A stretch of DNA of 64,000 bases from Paenibacillus sp. JDR-2 (GCF_000023585.1 NC_012914.1:4618001-4682000); one strand, 5' to 3'; numbered from the stretch's first letter, positions 32,552 to 41,700 are shown. Program-made: numbers and translations. Notes: generated by a model from the sequence alone, not told the origin.

Positions 32552-32830
32552 TTCCCCGGCTAATCACAGCAATGCTGCAAGGCCATAAGGGACGAAAGGG
32601 GTTTAGTCTTCGCGGTACCACCCTGGTTCACCGGAATCTCGCGAATCCGGTCTCAAGAGGCAGGAATGCTCCTGCCTGCTGCACGTTAACGTGTGCAATT
32701 CCGGTTGAGCCTACTTGGCTGAACTTCAGCTTTCGGTCAACAGCTCCGAGATGACCGCGTCCATCGCTTACGGCAAAGGTTCCACCAATCCCTCTGCTCT
32801 CTGTGCATAAGCCGCATGCCGCTATTTCTC
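32552..32830 (-). promoter_or_regulatory. T-box riboswitch, copy nearest to ilvB
   Basis: On the minus strand the leader holds AGAGAGCAGAGGGATTGGTGG (Stem I region), GTAGGCTCAACCGG (Stem II/F-box region) and the T-box core ACCAGGGTGGTACCGCG (32611-32627). The terminator follows with arms CCCCTTTC/GAAAGGGG (32552-32603). The likely specifier is GUC (Val) in GGTCATCTCGGAGC, by alignment with known T-box Stem I 3' sides. Uncharged tRNA would stabilise the antiterminator and turn on ilvB. Confidence 0.9.
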
Positions 32831-32856
32831 TTCCACGCTTCTTTTATGAAAATCAT

Positions 32857-33150
32857 AAAACCCCTTTCTTCCACAGGCGTCAGCATACAGCTGAACTTGC
32901 CTAGGGACGAAAGGGGTTATCTTCGCGGTACCACCCTGGTTCACCGGCGTTCTTGCAAATCCGGTCTCATGAGATAAGCTTCTGCTTACCTGCTGCACAA
33001 TAACGTGTGCCAATCCGGTTGAGCCTACACAGCTGAAACTCAGCCTTCAGTCAACAGCTCCGAGATGACCTCATGCAACGCTTAAGGCAAAGGTTTCACC
33101 ATTCCCTCTGCTCTCTGGACATAAGCCGCTTGCATGTTATTCTCTTCTGC
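32857..33150 (-). promoter_or_regulatory. T-box riboswitch, promoter-proximal copy
   Basis: This is a second complete T-box in the same leader. It has AGAGAGCAGAGGGAATGG, GTAGGCTCAACCGG, a T-box core at 32924-32941 and its own terminator (AACCCCTTT 32859-32867 with AAAGGGGTT 32910-32918). The specifier region GGTCATCTCGGAGC is identical to that of the other copy, so both probably read tRNA-Val. Transcription must pass both switches to reach ilvB. Confidence 0.9.
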
Positions 33151-33166
33151 GCTTTTGCTTTTGCAC

Positions 33167-33195
33167 ATCATAGCATATCAAAATCGGCTTTTCAA
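33167..33195 (-). promoter_or_regulatory. Promoter of the T-box/ilvB transcript
   Basis: Minus strand TTGAAA (33190-33195), a 17-bp spacer and TATGAT (33167-33172). The -35 overlaps the last codons of the DUF2238 gene. The leader before ilvB is then about 645 nt. Confidence 0.8.
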
Positions 33196-33866
33196 TCCGT
33201 ATTTTTCCCGATCGTGTTATTCCTGCGGTTCAACGTATTATGCAGAATCAGAAATATTACGATAGCAATCAGCACTCCTCCAAGAGCCGACGTCATATCC
33301 TTCTGCGAATCAAACACATCTCCCTCAAGCCCGATATATTTAGCCGCCATCTTCTTGTTGAACAAATAAGCCGACCACATTTCGAGCAGTTCGTATAATG
33401 CGCTTGCCGTCATAATCATCGTAAACGTCACGATATAAGCTGGCCATTTCTTGTGAAGCTTCAGAAAATATTGAACCGCCTCCCGTACGGGAAAGGCGAT
33501 AAGCAAGCCAAAAGCGAAATGGACAATCCGGTCGTAGAACCCTCTTTTGATATGAAAAATCTGCTTCAGCCAATCATCGATCGGTGTATCCTGATACGTG
33601 TAATGCGCGGCGTAAGCATGCATCGCGAGGAAAATTGCGATTAGCACATATGATAAATTGCTATGCGGAAACTTCCGGTACACCACAATCAGAACAATGA
33701 CAAAAGCAACCAGGAGCGAATTTTCGACCGCCCATATTTTCCAGTCGGATGGACGGATCGCCATGATGATCCAGAATACGGAAAATACGGCTATCGTGAT
33801 CTGCAAGAGCCTATTCTGTTTGAACGGTATCAGATGGCTTCGCAGCCATTTGGACTTGTCTTCCAT
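33192..33866 (-). CDS. DUF2238 integral membrane protein
   Basis: This 224-aa protein has about six hydrophobic segments. FAFGLLIAFPVREAVQYF with the preceding HIKRGFYDRIVHF, and ALYELLEMWSAYLFNK...DVFDSQKDMTSALGG are typical of the DUF2238 (E. coli YjdF-like) family. The function of the family is unknown. Conserved acidic and His residues in membrane-adjacent positions suggest a possible ligand or metal site. The start follows GAGGTTG. Confidence 0.85.
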   Translation of the reverse strand: MEDKSKWLRSHLIPFKQNRLLQITIAVFSVFWIIMAIRPSDWKIWAVENSLLVAFVIVLIVVYRKFPHSNLSYVLIAIFLAMHAYAAHYTYQDTPIDDWLKQIFHIKRGFYDRIVHFAFGLLIAFPVREAVQYFLKLHKKWPAYIVTFTMIMTASALYELLEMWSAYLFNKKMAAKYIGLEGDVFDSQKDMTSALGGVLIAIVIFLILHNTLNRRNNTIGKNTD

Positions 33867-33968
33867 AAGGGTGCAACCTCTTTTTCGTCATGTTGAGGAT
33901 TATCTTTCCCCAAATGGCACAGGTTATATAGCAACAAGGAGAGGGTCATCCCTCTCCTCTTGCAGATC

Positions 33969-36638
33969 TTATTCCGTGGCCTTATGCGCCCAGAACTCCA
34001 CGATACTGTTCCAGCCGTTTAATTCGTTCCCGTATCCTACATATTTGATGTACTTTGCCTTTACAGACTTAGGGAGCGGAAAATTCTCGATCGCGTTAGG
34101 CGATGGCTTATGACTCTTCTGGTGATCTAGTATTTTCTCGAAATGAACGCCGTCCTCCGATACTTCAATATCGAAGGTGCTGTACCACGTATTGCCGTTG
34201 TAGAACAAAATGCTGACCTGGTCGATCTTCTGCGCCTTCGCAAGCTCCACCAACAAATATTGGCCGCTGCCGTCCGCCGACCATCGGGAATCCGGATCAC
34301 GGTCCATCGTATTTACCGGCAGATTGCCGTCATTGGCGCTAGCCGTCACTTGGCGGATATCCGCAAGCTTGCCTTCCGGCTCCGCCATCGGTTCCAGTAC
34401 CGTAAAGATTCTGATACCCGTCACCGTTACGCCGTTCATTTTGCTTGTTGCGGTAATGGTGACCGTGCCCGGCTTTTTCGCCTTGAACACATTGCCTTTA
34501 ATGCTTCCAAGCTCTTTGTTATCAAGCGTGTATTTCACCTTGAGTCCGGCCTGCAAGGGATCGATGGTTTCCCCGTTGTTAAGAGTAACCAGCGACTTTA
34601 TAACGCCTTCATGCCCGGCGCTGATCGCATCGCTGGTTGTTCTCCAGCCCAGCACGGAACGGTCCGGTGAAAGCGTGATGCTCTTCGGCAGAGCCGGATT
34701 CGCCGCAACCTGGAAGGTCACCGAATAATTCTGAGTCCGGCCTTTATTGGCGACATGAATCGTACCCCTGCCGTTCGGGCCGGCCGGCTGCTCGATTTGC
34801 ATGGACGCGCTGCCAGCTAGAGGCGTTGCCTCCAGGGTTGGCGTATTTTTTGTTCCGTAAGGCAGGACGACCGTATACGCGGTTTTCAGGAATTGTACGC
34901 CTTCAACCGGTTCCCCGTTCACCAGCACCGAAGCAAGTCCTGCCGCAAGCTGGCTGTTCCGCCGTTCGAACTGATCCTCATAGAGGCTTTGCGGCGATAA
35001 TCTGTCGCCTTCGCCAATGCCTTCCGCCATATCAAACGGCTTCGTGTCGGCTTCCGGAATGGATCCGGTAATTTGCACGTTAACACCGTTTACGGGACCT
35101 TTTGTTCCGATGACATAGCCGTTGCCGAACTGCTCGGATTCGACGATGATGCCCTTTTTGCTGCTATGCGCTTTAAGCCCCGTCGTGTTCCAGAACACGC
35201 TCTCGGTTGTCACAACGCCATGGCGGTTCGTTGCCGACGAGCCATAATCCCGCGTAATGGCAGAGATGCCGTCGCCGTTTACCGTCATATTGTCTATCAG
35301 ATTCGCCATGCTGAGATACATATGGAAGTCGGTCATTAGCGAGGAATTTTCCGAGTACACATTGTGCATCACGTTGCCGTTCGCGGAGAAGTTCGCATAT
35401 GTGAAGCTATGCCTCGCGCCAATCGCGTTGCTGTCCGTAATCAGATTATCGTTGCCAATGAACTGGTACAAATATCCGTTGCCGTTCGCGCCTCGGTATT
35501 GCGGATATTGCATCGTGACATGGTCGACGGTCATATTTTTGGTCCGGTCAAGAATGATGCCTTTGGATAAAATGTGATACGTAGAGTTGCCCTCCGGCTT
35601 ATACGTGCTGATATTGCGGATCCAGCTGTTCGCGGCTGCTATGACATTGATGGCTTTTGCATTATCCGTCTCGTAGCCGGCCGTTCCTTCCACCTTGTAA
35701 TCATCCTCGCCAAGACCGCTCTTGGAATTTTGAACATTTGCCATCGAGAAATCTTCCAGCCCGATCTCCGAGATTGGCGCTGCCGTTTTCGTTATGGTGA
35801 TGTTATCTCTTATCTTCAGCGGATAACGGGTTGGAACGTCTACCGTCAGCGTATTATGCGCTTCGTCTACGGCGACAATCTGCCGGTAAAAGATCGGCTC
35901 CACCTTGCCAAGGCGCGAAGCCCATTTGTTCTGCATCCCCAGCTCCGCAAGAAACTCCCGGGTTGTATCGAAGGTAATGAGCACATAGTCGCCAACGGCA
36001 AAACCGGACGCATGATCAACCGGCAGCAGAACGGTAGGCTTGCCGAGCGATTTGCTCAGCTTGGCGGACGTATCCGTCTTCACCCAATCGCCGCCGCCAA
36101 TCCGGATAATATCCTTCTGTTTCATATATTCGGAGGCATTGTACAGGAACGTCTTGCCAATTCCCTCTCCTTTAAGCACTACGTTGCTGGCGTTGATGCC
36201 AAGCGCATAGGCTTGTCCGGCAGGCGGATTCAGCTTATAGGTGCCTTCCGGCAAGTAGACAACACCGCCTCCAGCGGCTGATGCATCATTAATTGCCTGC
36301 TGGATAGCCGAAGTCGCATCGTTTTGCCCCGTGGAATCCGCAAGGTAGGGCGCTTTCGTCACATCGATGCTTCCGGCCAGATCAACAGTTGGAAGCGGTG
36401 CTTCGCCCCGGTGGTAACCCGCATAAGAGAAGTCATGAAGGAACTTTCCTTCCCCATCCTCAAACCCCGGATACCAATTGTCCGGGTAGAGCTGGCTTCG
36501 CCCGTCCGCTCCAAGCGGAATCGTTCCCGGCGGAACCGCCGCATCGGCCGCGTGTGCGGCTTGTCCCTTCGAGCCCGTGATTAATGTGCTCATTAGCAAG
36601 CAAGCCGTCATCATGATTAGCAACCATTTTGTCTTCAT
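33969..36638 (-). CDS. Secreted right-handed beta-helix (pectate-lyase-3-like) protein with F5/8C domain
   Basis: This 889-aa exported protein has a signal peptide at about 1-31 (ending AAHAADA). Residues about 85-560 form a beta-helix with the Pectate_lyase_3/GH55-like opening DATSAIQQAINDASAAGGGVVYLPEGTYKL and many parallel-strand repeats. Then come a cadherin-like sandwich (about 590-690), a Big_2-type Ig domain (about 695-780, with FKAKKPGTVTITATS) and a C-terminal F5/8C-type galactose-binding domain (about 785-889). It is a likely pectin or glycan lyase/hydrolase; catalytic residues cannot be assigned. A promoter with an overlapping cre box and GAGGAGGA precede it. No surface anchor is seen. 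Confidence 0.82.
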   Translation of the reverse strand: MKTKWLLIMMTACLLMSTLITGSKGQAAHAADAAVPPGTIPLGADGRSQLYPDNWYPGFEDGEGKFLHDFSYAGYHRGEAPLPTVDLAGSIDVTKAPYLADSTGQNDATSAIQQAINDASAAGGGVVYLPEGTYKLNPPAGQAYALGINASNVVLKGEGIGKTFLYNASEYMKQKDIIRIGGGDWVKTDTSAKLSKSLGKPTVLLPVDHASGFAVGDYVLITFDTTREFLAELGMQNKWASRLGKVEPIFYRQIVAVDEAHNTLTVDVPTRYPLKIRDNITITKTAAPISEIGLEDFSMANVQNSKSGLGEDDYKVEGTAGYETDNAKAINVIAAANSWIRNISTYKPEGNSTYHILSKGIILDRTKNMTVDHVTMQYPQYRGANGNGYLYQFIGNDNLITDSNAIGARHSFTYANFSANGNVMHNVYSENSSLMTDFHMYLSMANLIDNMTVNGDGISAITRDYGSSATNRHGVVTTESVFWNTTGLKAHSSKKGIIVESEQFGNGYVIGTKGPVNGVNVQITGSIPEADTKPFDMAEGIGEGDRLSPQSLYEDQFERRNSQLAAGLASVLVNGEPVEGVQFLKTAYTVVLPYGTKNTPTLEATPLAGSASMQIEQPAGPNGRGTIHVANKGRTQNYSVTFQVAANPALPKSITLSPDRSVLGWRTTSDAISAGHEGVIKSLVTLNNGETIDPLQAGLKVKYTLDNKELGSIKGNVFKAKKPGTVTITATSKMNGVTVTGIRIFTVLEPMAEPEGKLADIRQVTASANDGNLPVNTMDRDPDSRWSADGSGQYLLVELAKAQKIDQVSILFYNGNTWYSTFDIEVSEDGVHFEKILDHQKSHKPSPNAIENFPLPKSVKAKYIKYVGYGNELNGWNSIVEFWAHKATE

Positions 36639-36666
36639 CCATCAGTTCCTCCTCATCGCGATTCAA

Positions 36667-36694
36667 AATATAATTCATATGATAGCGATTACAA
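36667..36694 (-). promoter_or_regulatory. Promoter with overlapping near-cre box
   Basis: Minus strand TTGTAA (36689-36694), a 16-bp spacer and TATATT (36667-36672) drive the beta-helix gene. The near-cre ATGATAGCGATTACA (36679-36693) covers the -35, so CcpA binding would block the polymerase. Confidence 0.65.
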
Positions 36695-36855
36695 AAACTC
36701 ATCTGCCCTCCTTCCGCACTCAATCAAGCATCCAAATTATAGAATGTCTGTATTCTAAATGGGTATTAGCAAAAGCTTGATTGCGATTGATGATTTATTC
36801 AGCGAATCGGCAAAATGAACCCTTTTATTGATCATTTCTATAAAACGGGCATAAA

Positions 36856-36905
36856 AAAGGGGATGTCCCATAAGTCATTAATATGACGAATGGGACACCC
36901 CCTTT
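36856..36905. repeat. Long hairpin, possible terminator or old IS end
   Basis: AAAGGGGATGTCCCAT and ATGGGACACCCCCTTT pair with one mismatch around an inner TCAT/ATGA stem. It is A/T flanked on both sides. No gene nearby explains it; such GGGACA-type hairpins often mark the ends or internal terminators of IS remnants. Nothing coding is seen from 36640 to 37160. Confidence 0.55.
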
Positions 36906-36937
36906 GTTATTTTGGTTTGGGTTAAACAGCAGCCTGC

Positions 36938-37052
36938 GCATTTTAATGTTCTTCCAATCGCCATTGCTCAGGGATTCCTTGAATCAACGAGGTAAGGTTG
37001 GAATCCCTTCACAAAAGCGACCGCTAACGCTTCTCCAGAATCATTAAAATGC
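36938..37052. repeat. Dyad of 11 bp enclosing inner hairpins
   Basis: GCATTTTAATG (36938-36948) recurs inverted as CATTAAAATGC (37042-37052). Inside lies a GGGATTCC/GGAATCCC hairpin. The element sits just left of the IS transposase gene and may be part of a decayed mobile element or a structured RNA. It has no ORF. Confidence 0.45.
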
Positions 37053-37163
37053 TCCGTTTGCCATTAACCTGTCAATGAAATGCTTTAAGGACAAAACAAC
37101 AAGAAGCCGATCCTTGTTAAAATGGAGGTACCACCCAACCACCTTAATAGAGAGAGGCTTCTT

Positions 37164-38715
37164 ATGTACAAAGAATATACCATGGATCAGCTGTCCTTGC
37201 CAATGGACTTGCAGGAAGATAACCCCAAAAACCATCTCGTTCGCGTCATCAACGACGCGGTCAATCACTTAGATATGAATCTCTTCACTAAAGCCTATCC
37301 CGGAGGTGGCCGAGATAGGCTACCACCCCAAAATGCTTATGAAGGTCATCATTTATGCCTACACGCAGTGCATTTACTCTTCTCGTCAAATCGCGAAAGC
37401 GGTACGTAAGAACATCATGTTTATGTGGCTTTCCGCTAGACAGCGCCCAGATTTCCGCACCATTAACCGTTTCCGCTCGGAACGTATGAAAGATGTGCTA
37501 GAGACCGTCTTCACGGCTGTTCTTCAGTTTCTGAAGGAAGAGAACTTCATCAAGCTGGAGCACTACTTCTTGGATGGAACGAAAATCGAGGCGAATGCCA
37601 ATCGTTACACGTTTGTCTGGTGTAAAGCTGTCGTCAAACAGAAGATGAAGCTGCAAGAGAAAGTGCAGGCTTTGTTCGCTGCCATTGAAGAGGCAGAGAA
37701 ACAGGAAGATCAGGCGCTGAATAACGTGGACCTTCCTGAGCTCGGAGAGGCTTCCGCTATCACGAGCGAAAAGCTGGAGCAAGCGGTTCAGCGACTAGAA
37801 AACAAACTTCAAGAAAAACCGAAGGACAAACCGTTAAAGAAAACTGTGCGCCTTGTTCGGAGGGATCTTCTGCCTCGCCTGCAAAAATATGAAGTGCAGC
37901 AGGAAACACTCGGAAGCCGCAACAGCTTTAGCAAGACCGACACCGACGCCACGTTTATGCGCATGAAGGAAGATCACATGCGAAATGGACAATTGAAGCC
38001 AGGGTATAACGTGCAGATTGGAACAGAAGACCAGTTCATCATTAGCTACAGCCTTCACCAACGGCCAACAGATACGCGTTGTCTCAAGCCGCATCTGGAC
38101 AAAGTAAAAGCATTGCTTGGTCAATTGCCAGGAACCATTTTTGCAGACGCAGGTTATGGGAGTGAAGAAAACTATGCTTATCTGGAGTCAGAGGAACAAC
38201 GAGTACTTGTGAAATACAATACCTACCACAAAGAAAACACCAAAGCATGGAAGCAAGATATAAGCAAGTTCGAGCATGGGTTGTATGACGAGACAGAAGA
38301 TACGTGGACATGTTCAGCAGGACAGAAACTTCTATTCCGTTATGAAAGCAAAAGTACCACAGAAAGTGGCTATGAAATTACCACTCGCCATTATCGCAGC
38401 CTTTCGTGTGAAGGTTGTCCGCTGAAGGAGAGATGGACGAAGGTACAAGGAGATCGTGAAATCAAGGTCAGCATGGAATATCTCCGCCTCAAACAACATG
38501 CCGGGGAGCAGTTAAAGAGTGAAGATGGACATGCCTTGTCAGTTCGACGGATGCATGAACCGGAAAGTGTGTTTGGCCAAATAAAAAATAATCGGGGATT
38601 CCGCAGATTCCTACTTCGAGGCTTGCCGAAAGTTAGCCTGGAGGTCGGGTGGCTTTCGCTTGCCCACAATTTGCTGAAGAAAGCAGCAAGAACAAAAATA
38701 GTGCTGCAAGGGTAA
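37164..38715 (+). pseudogene. IS1182-type transposase, frameshifted
   Basis: The N-terminal part (MYKEYTMDQLSLPMDL to FTKAYPGGGR) is read from ATG 37164. From about 37310 the matching continuation GYHPKMLMKVIIYAYTQCIYSS is in the next frame. Removing one base in GGCCGAGATAGGC restores one ORF of about 517 codons. The DDE residues are in YFLDGTKIEANANRYTFVW, TIFADAGYGSEENYAYL and EPESVFGQIKNNRGFRRFLL. A Cys-rich segment (SCEGCPLKERW) is also usual for the family. The break is not at a homopolymer slip site, so it is probably an inactivating insertion, or a sequencing error. Confidence 0.85.
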
Positions 38716-38732
38716 CCCTATGCAGCACTATT
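38697..38732 (+). terminator. Terminator of the transposase gene
   Basis: AATAGTGCTGCA (38697-38708) pairs exactly with TGCAGCACTATT (38721-38732), followed by TTC. The transposase stop codon lies in the loop. Confidence 0.75.
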
Positions 38733-38814
38733 TTCATAAGAATCACTCTTTATTTACTAATGCGAGCCATCTTTAAAGTGAGCGATCACCTTTTGAGACA
38801 GCTCCTCTTGTCTT

Positions 38815-39723
38815 TTATCGTATGGCTTGCGAATTGGAAGCCTCGGCTACAACTTCTTCCCATAATTCCTCGGCGATTTGCTTCAGCAGCAAAGCTTCCT
38901 GCCAGCGGTCGGTTGTCTCGACCTCGCGGTCGTTCTCAACCACTCTCGTAATCGCGTAACCCGGAGGACCCAGCTCCGGGATAAAGGAAAGAATATCGCC
39001 AGGCACGGCATTCGCATACCAATTCCGCATCCCTTTGCGCCACCAGCGTTTGAAATGCTTAACCATCGGATGATCTCCGTTAACCATATCCACTTGAACC
39101 TGCTCTCCATTGGAGATACGGCCGTGAATTCCGGCCGTCCGCTGAAGCAGCACGTCAAACTCGGCTTCCGAGCGGTTATGCGTGCCGTCAAGCTCACCGC
39201 CAACAACGTAATGAGACAGATCGATAATAAGCTTTAACTGCGGCAAAGCGCGTACGTAATCGGTCGTCCGAAGCAGATCCTGCGTGATTCTTCCCCGGTG
39301 GGTTTCGATAAATTGCGGAATGCCCGCTTCCGAAGACGCTTCCAGGAGTCCCTCCAGCAATTGCACGGCTTCATCGCCAACCACAAAGGCATCCATGACC
39401 TGCGAATTGATGTATTGAACCCGGCCGAATTGTTTGGCGGCTTCAAGCGTATCCAGAATGTCCTTTACGTTCGCCGGAAAAGCAATCGTGCTGAAGCTGA
39501 ACTGGTGCTTGTCCAGCAGACGGTGCCACTGCTCATATTCCTGTTCAGGCGGCATCGTGGCGCTAATGCCGGTAAAGCCGGCTTCGGCAATTTTCTCAAA
39601 CTTCTCCTCCATCGTCCATTCCCGGCCGTTCTCGCCAAGACCAATCATCGCCCACCAGGACTGCTGGATTTCCATTCTTGGCGGATGCGAAGAACCGTCG
39701 TTCAGATGAAAGTTAGATGCCAT
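38815..39723 (-). CDS. Sugar phosphate isomerase/epimerase-like TIM barrel protein
   Basis: This ~302-aa protein is of the xylose-isomerase-like TIM-barrel superfamily. Barrel motifs include WAMIGLGENGREWTMEEKFEKI, FSTIAFPANVKDI, QFIETHRGRITQDL, KLIIDLSHYVVGGE (metal-binding Asp/His) and IHGRISNGEQVQVDM. The final GPPGYAITRVVENDREVETTDRW is long compared with other members. The substrate is unknown. It lies 18 bp after proline dehydrogenase on the same strand, so the two may be co-transcribed. ATG 39721-39723 with GGGAGC at 9 nt is preferred over the upstream GTG. Confidence 0.8.
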   Translation of the reverse strand: MASNFHLNDGSSHPPRMEIQQSWWAMIGLGENGREWTMEEKFEKIAEAGFTGISATMPPEQEYEQWHRLLDKHQFSFSTIAFPANVKDILDTLEAAKQFGRVQYINSQVMDAFVVGDEAVQLLEGLLEASSEAGIPQFIETHRGRITQDLLRTTDYVRALPQLKLIIDLSHYVVGGELDGTHNRSEAEFDVLLQRTAGIHGRISNGEQVQVDMVNGDHPMVKHFKRWWRKGMRNWYANAVPGDILSFIPELGPPGYAITRVVENDREVETTDRWQEALLLKQIAEELWEEVVAEASNSQAIR

Positions 39724-39741
39724 TACGAACACGCTCCCATA

Positions 39742-40701
39742 CTAATAGTTGTTGTTCACTGCCTGTCCGCTTACCATATCAATGACAGCCTGATACAGAT
39801 TAGGCGGATATTCCGCAATCCGGTGACATAAATACAAGTACCACTCGCGGCCGTACGGGATATAAATCCGTATCGGATTCCCCTCGCTCCGAAGCCGGTT
39901 AGCCAGCTCCGGACGAATGCCGTACAGCATTTCAAGCTCCGCTTGAGCGCTTGTTAACCAGCCTCTCTCCCGTACGGCGTCGATAATCGCGTCGTCATGG
40001 GTAGCGATGGATACCTGATGGCCTTGACGGATTGCCAATTCAACTAGATTCAAATAACGCTCATTCAGCTCGGACGACCGTGCAAGCGACAGATGATCCG
40101 GTTCTTGATAAGCTCCTTTTACGATACGGATCCGGCCGGGCGAAGTCAGCGCCGCCAAATCCGCCGGCGTTCGGTTGAGATGCGCCTGCAAGGTAATGCC
40201 TATGCAGGAATACTCGGCCGCAGCCTGCTTATAGACGGATAAAATAGGATCCGTTTTCCCCGACTCTTCCATGCTGATGAACAACTCAATCTGCGTTCCT
40301 TCCGCCTGTCTGGCCAGCTCGGTCAAGTTGGCATACGCAAGCGCTCGGCTTATCATTAAACCGATATGCGACAGATCAAAAGATACCCGCCCCGGGAGTC
40401 CCGACTGCTTCAATTGCTGAATAAGCGCTTTCATCTCCGCCGCGGCTTGTTCGCACTCCTTGGCATCCGATGTATTCTCACCAATGTATTCGATAGAAAG
40501 AGAATAACCCCTTCTCAAAATCTCTTTTCCGGCTTCCAATCCTTCCGAAAGATTATCTCCCGCGGTATACCTTAACGCAGCCTGACGCAAAATCCGGTTC
40601 ACCAGCGGGTTCTGCTCCACATAAGCTTTCAAATCCGAACGGCGAGCGATAGATTTCAAGGCTATAGTTAACTGTTGTTCCAATTCCAAATGCTGATTCA
40701 T
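39742..40701 (-). CDS. Proline dehydrogenase
   Basis: This ~319-aa flavoenzyme of the PutA/PutB ProDH family oxidises L-proline to pyrroline-5-carboxylate and passes electrons from FAD to the membrane quinone pool. The TIM-barrel FAD and substrate motifs include VSFDLSHIGLMIS, RIRIVKGAYQEPDHL, SIATHDDAIID, LEMLYGIRPEL and the substrate-binding end YIPYGREWYLYLCHRIAE (the YxxRR-type helix). The frame is open to a TTG at 40728, but ATG 40699-40701 with GGGAGTG upstream is preferred. The partner P5C dehydrogenase gene is not in the window. Confidence 0.88.
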   Translation of the reverse strand: MNQHLELEQQLTIALKSIARRSDLKAYVEQNPLVNRILRQAALRYTAGDNLSEGLEAGKEILRRGYSLSIEYIGENTSDAKECEQAAAEMKALIQQLKQSGLPGRVSFDLSHIGLMISRALAYANLTELARQAEGTQIELFISMEESGKTDPILSVYKQAAAEYSCIGITLQAHLNRTPADLAALTSPGRIRIVKGAYQEPDHLSLARSSELNERYLNLVELAIRQGHQVSIATHDDAIIDAVRERGWLTSAQAELEMLYGIRPELANRLRSEGNPIRIYIPYGREWYLYLCHRIAEYPPNLYQAVIDMVSGQAVNNNY

Positions 40702-40784
40702 GCGGCGATGCCACTCCCTTTTCCCCAATTGCGTTTATTGTAAGTGAAAAGAGAGTGACCGTATTGTATAAAATTGCTCTATTC

Positions 40785-41597
40785 TTACAGCGATAACGCG
40801 TACTTCTGCGGTGTAGCTCCTACAATCCTGCTGAACATGCGGGAGAAATGGCTCTGGTCATAAAATCCGGCTTCCGCCGCAATATCCGCTATCGCCCGCC
40901 GGTTCTTCATAAGCTCCGTCTTGGCATGATTAATCCGCAGCAGGTTCTGATAGGCATGGGGCGGCAGATGACTCGATTCCTTAAACAACCGGATCAGATG
41001 GAATCTGCTGATATCCGTCATCTTCTCCAGTTCGTCCAGAGTAATCTTTTCGGTATAATTCTCATGCAGGTATTCTCTGACCAGATTGACGTATTTACGG
41101 TCTTGTCTGGTTCTGCGGCGCTGATGCGCAAAGTCGGAATCATTCCGGCTGACTACCGCCTCGATAAGCTCGATCAGCGAGGTTTCGATTTCAAGCGGAG
41201 AACCTGCTCCCGATAAAGCTTCCATAGTCCGGTTGATGCGGATCCGGCATGCCTTGTTCTTGTTCTCTTCCAGCAGAAAAGGAATATGAAGCCGTTCAAG
41301 CTCCCGCTGCTTCAGCCCTTGAAGCCAATCCTGCTTGATAAACAGCATTTTGTAACTCCAGTCCGCTCCTTCTTCCGGTTGGCAGGCGTGAAGCATCATT
41401 GGCGGGAAGCTGATCATGCGGCCTTCCTCCACCCGGTGCAGCGTTCCGTCACACCACGCATGGGTCTCCCCGGTATCGATCAGCCCTACGGAATACTCTT
41501 CATGGAAATGCTTCTGATAGGCAAAATCACTCTTCCGGCATCGTTTGGCCTCAAGAAACGGAAGCGCCTGGTCGCGGTAAAAGACGACATCCGGCAT
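40785..41597 (-). CDS. AraC-family regulator with N-terminal cupin domain
   Basis: This 270-aa protein has an N-terminal AraC_binding cupin (about 10-100: FHEEYSVGLIDTGETHAWCDG, ISFPPMMLHACQPEEG). The C-terminal DNA-binding domain (about 170-270) has LDELEKMTDISRFHLIRLFK and IADIAAEAGFYDQSHFSRMFSR. It lies 83 bp upstream of proline dehydrogenase on the same strand and may control that gene pair. The start follows AAAGGAGGTG, one of the best ribosome binding sites in the window. The effector is unknown. Confidence 0.9.
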   Translation of the reverse strand: MPDVVFYRDQALPFLEAKRCRKSDFAYQKHFHEEYSVGLIDTGETHAWCDGTLHRVEEGRMISFPPMMLHACQPEEGADWSYKMLFIKQDWLQGLKQRELERLHIPFLLEENKNKACRIRINRTMEALSGAGSPLEIETSLIELIEAVVSRNDSDFAHQRRRTRQDRKYVNLVREYLHENYTEKITLDELEKMTDISRFHLIRLFKESSHLPPHAYQNLLRINHAKTELMKNRRAIADIAAEAGFYDQSHFSRMFSRIVGATPQKYALSL

Positions 41598-41656
41598 GCG
41601 TATCGAACACCTCCTTTAATCTAGCGCTATTATATCAGCCTTTGCATAGAAAAGGA

Positions 41657-41686
41657 CAATCCGGAAGAATGACTGCTTCCGGATTG
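41657..41686 (-). terminator. Terminator after the SLH GH43 gene
   Basis: CAATCCGGAAG (41657-41667) pairs exactly with CTTCCGGATTG (41676-41686); leftward it is followed by TCCTTTTC. Confidence 0.8.
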
Positions 41687-41700
41687 CCCCCGCTCATACT

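Larger units (their letters stand above)
37164..38732 (+). mobile_element. IS1182-family insertion element (ends not identified)
   Basis: The element carries a single DDE transposase gene and a terminator hairpin at its 3' end. It is inserted between the promoter of the beta-helix gene and the 3' end of the isomerase gene, opposite to the surrounding genes. I could not find matching terminal inverted repeats or a target duplication by eye, so the true ends may lie up to ~100 bp outside these limits. Confidence 0.8.

Noticed and set aside
32514..32621. N-terminal extension of ilvB by 36 residues
   Set aside because: The extension reads through the terminator and T-box core of the leader; the ATG at 32511-32513 has a ribosome binding site and matches the family start.
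36938..37052. Integron attC-like site
   Set aside because: The dyad has no attC core sites (GTTRRRY) and there is no integrase or cassette array.
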